Shown here in pieces: positions 6,145 to 6,535 of a stretch of DNA of 6,535 nucleotides. Source of the DNA: Flavobacteriaceae bacterium (GTDB taxonomy: Bacteria > Bacteroidota > Bacteroidia > Flavobacteriales > Flavobacteriaceae); assembly GCA_018672145.1 (NCBI GenBank), contig JABHGH010000101.1, forward strand, positions 1 through 6,535, in the 5' to 3' direction. Below the pieces are notes generated by a model. The model did not search any database, was not told the origin of the DNA, and saw only the letters and a program-made list of their open reading frames with translations. Made by a program: the position numbers and the translations under genes. Every line of letters begins with the position of its first letter. Within the stretch, counting starts at the first letter, position 1.

Positions 6145-6535
6145 TTATCCGTTAAAAACTTTGTCAACAGCAATCCCACGTTGTTTCGCAATCGTTCTTG
6201 GGCTGCGAAGTTGTAGTAGAGCGTCAAAAGTTGCTTTTACAACATTGTGGGGGTTGGAAGATCCTTGCGATTTTGAAAGTACATCATGTACTCCAACTGC
6301 TTCCAATACTGCGCGAACAGCACCACCAGCGATTACACCTGTACCCGTTGATGCTGGTTGGAGATACACACGTGCGCCTCCAAACTTACCTTTTTGTTGG
6401 TGAGGTAGCGTTCCTTTATGAATGGGGATACGAACCAAATTTTTCTTCGCATCTTCAACAGCTTTCGCAATTGCTTCACTAACCTCTTTAGATTTACCTA
6501 AACCATGCCCTACGACTCCGTTTTCGTCTCCGACA
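6145..6535 (-). CDS. rpsE: Ribosomal protein S5 (uS5), 5' end cut off by window
   Basis: Small-subunit protein at the mRNA entry side, involved in decoding accuracy. 129 codons plus stop are visible and the frame runs off the right edge; some 40 N-terminal residues, including most of the S5 N-terminal RNA-binding fold, are missing. The visible part begins VGDENGVVGHGLGKSKEVSE (fragment positions 1-20) and continues with AIAKAVEDAKKNLVRIPI (21-38). The C-terminal domain has GARVYLQPASTGTGVIAGGA (53-72), VRAVLEAVGVHDVLSKSQGS (73-92) and NPHNVVKATFDAL (94-106). The end RTIAKQRGIAVDKVFNG is the Bacteroidota form. A TTG at 6438 is internal (Leu33 of the fragment) and is not the start. rpmD follows after 4 bases. 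Confidence 0.97.
   Translation of the reverse strand, partial: VGDENGVVGHGLGKSKEVSEAIAKAVEDAKKNLVRIPIHKGTLPHQQKGKFGGARVYLQPASTGTGVIAGGAVRAVLEAVGVHDVLSKSQGSSNPHNVVKATFDALLQLRSPRTIAKQRGIAVDKVFNG

Noticed and set aside
5961..6227. Longer 88-residue version of L30 from a TTG
   Set aside because: The extra 29 residues lie inside rpsE and are not L30-like; the ATG at 6140 gives the normal 59-residue protein.
6145..6438. Short S5 starting at an internal TTG
   Set aside because: The frame stays open to the window edge and the upstream residues match S5, so the gene is cut by the window and does not start here.
1..6535. Mobile elements, CRISPR arrays, tRNAs, defence or other novel systems
   Set aside because: The window is almost fully covered by conserved housekeeping genes in conserved order. 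I saw no direct repeat series, transposase, tRNA fold or unexplained coding region.

Overview
The window is one minus-strand block of core housekeeping genes from a member of the Bacteroidota, most likely a Flavobacteriales-like lineage. The evidence is the AT-rich sequence, Bacteroidota-style ribosomal proteins (cysteine-poor zinc-free L36 and S4, L17 with a long acidic tail, S5 ending in DKVFNG), A-rich start contexts with almost no Shine-Dalgarno sequences, and carA directly behind rplQ. The lineage is inferred from remembered family features, not from a search.

All genes read right to left. From the right edge: rpsE (5' end cut off), rpmD, rplO, secY, infA, rpmJ, rpsM, rpsK, rpsD, rpoA, rplQ, then carA (3' end cut off at the left edge). 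This is the distal spc operon fused to the alpha operon. From rpsE to rplQ the gaps are 2 to 21 bases, apart from a 74-base spacer between rpsK and rpsD. secY and infA overlap by one base (TAATG). No map gene lies between secY and infA, and adk is absent too.

Between rplQ and carA there are 99 bases with a 10-bp hairpin plus T tract, read in the direction of the operon, which should end the ribosomal transcript. A two-part match to the Bacteroidota sigma factor promoter follows and overlaps it, so carA probably has its own transcript. carA starts pyrimidine and arginine synthesis and is not functionally part of the ribosome cluster.

Together the genes supply small-subunit proteins (S5, S13, S11, S4), large-subunit proteins (L30, L15, L36, L17), initiation factor IF-1, the RNA polymerase alpha subunit and the SecY translocon channel. 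I saw no plus-strand gene, tRNA, mobile element, CRISPR array or phage gene, and no novel system. The points worth a second look are small: the terminator/promoter overlap, the rpsK-rpsD spacer with a rare AGGAGG, and the L17 tail.
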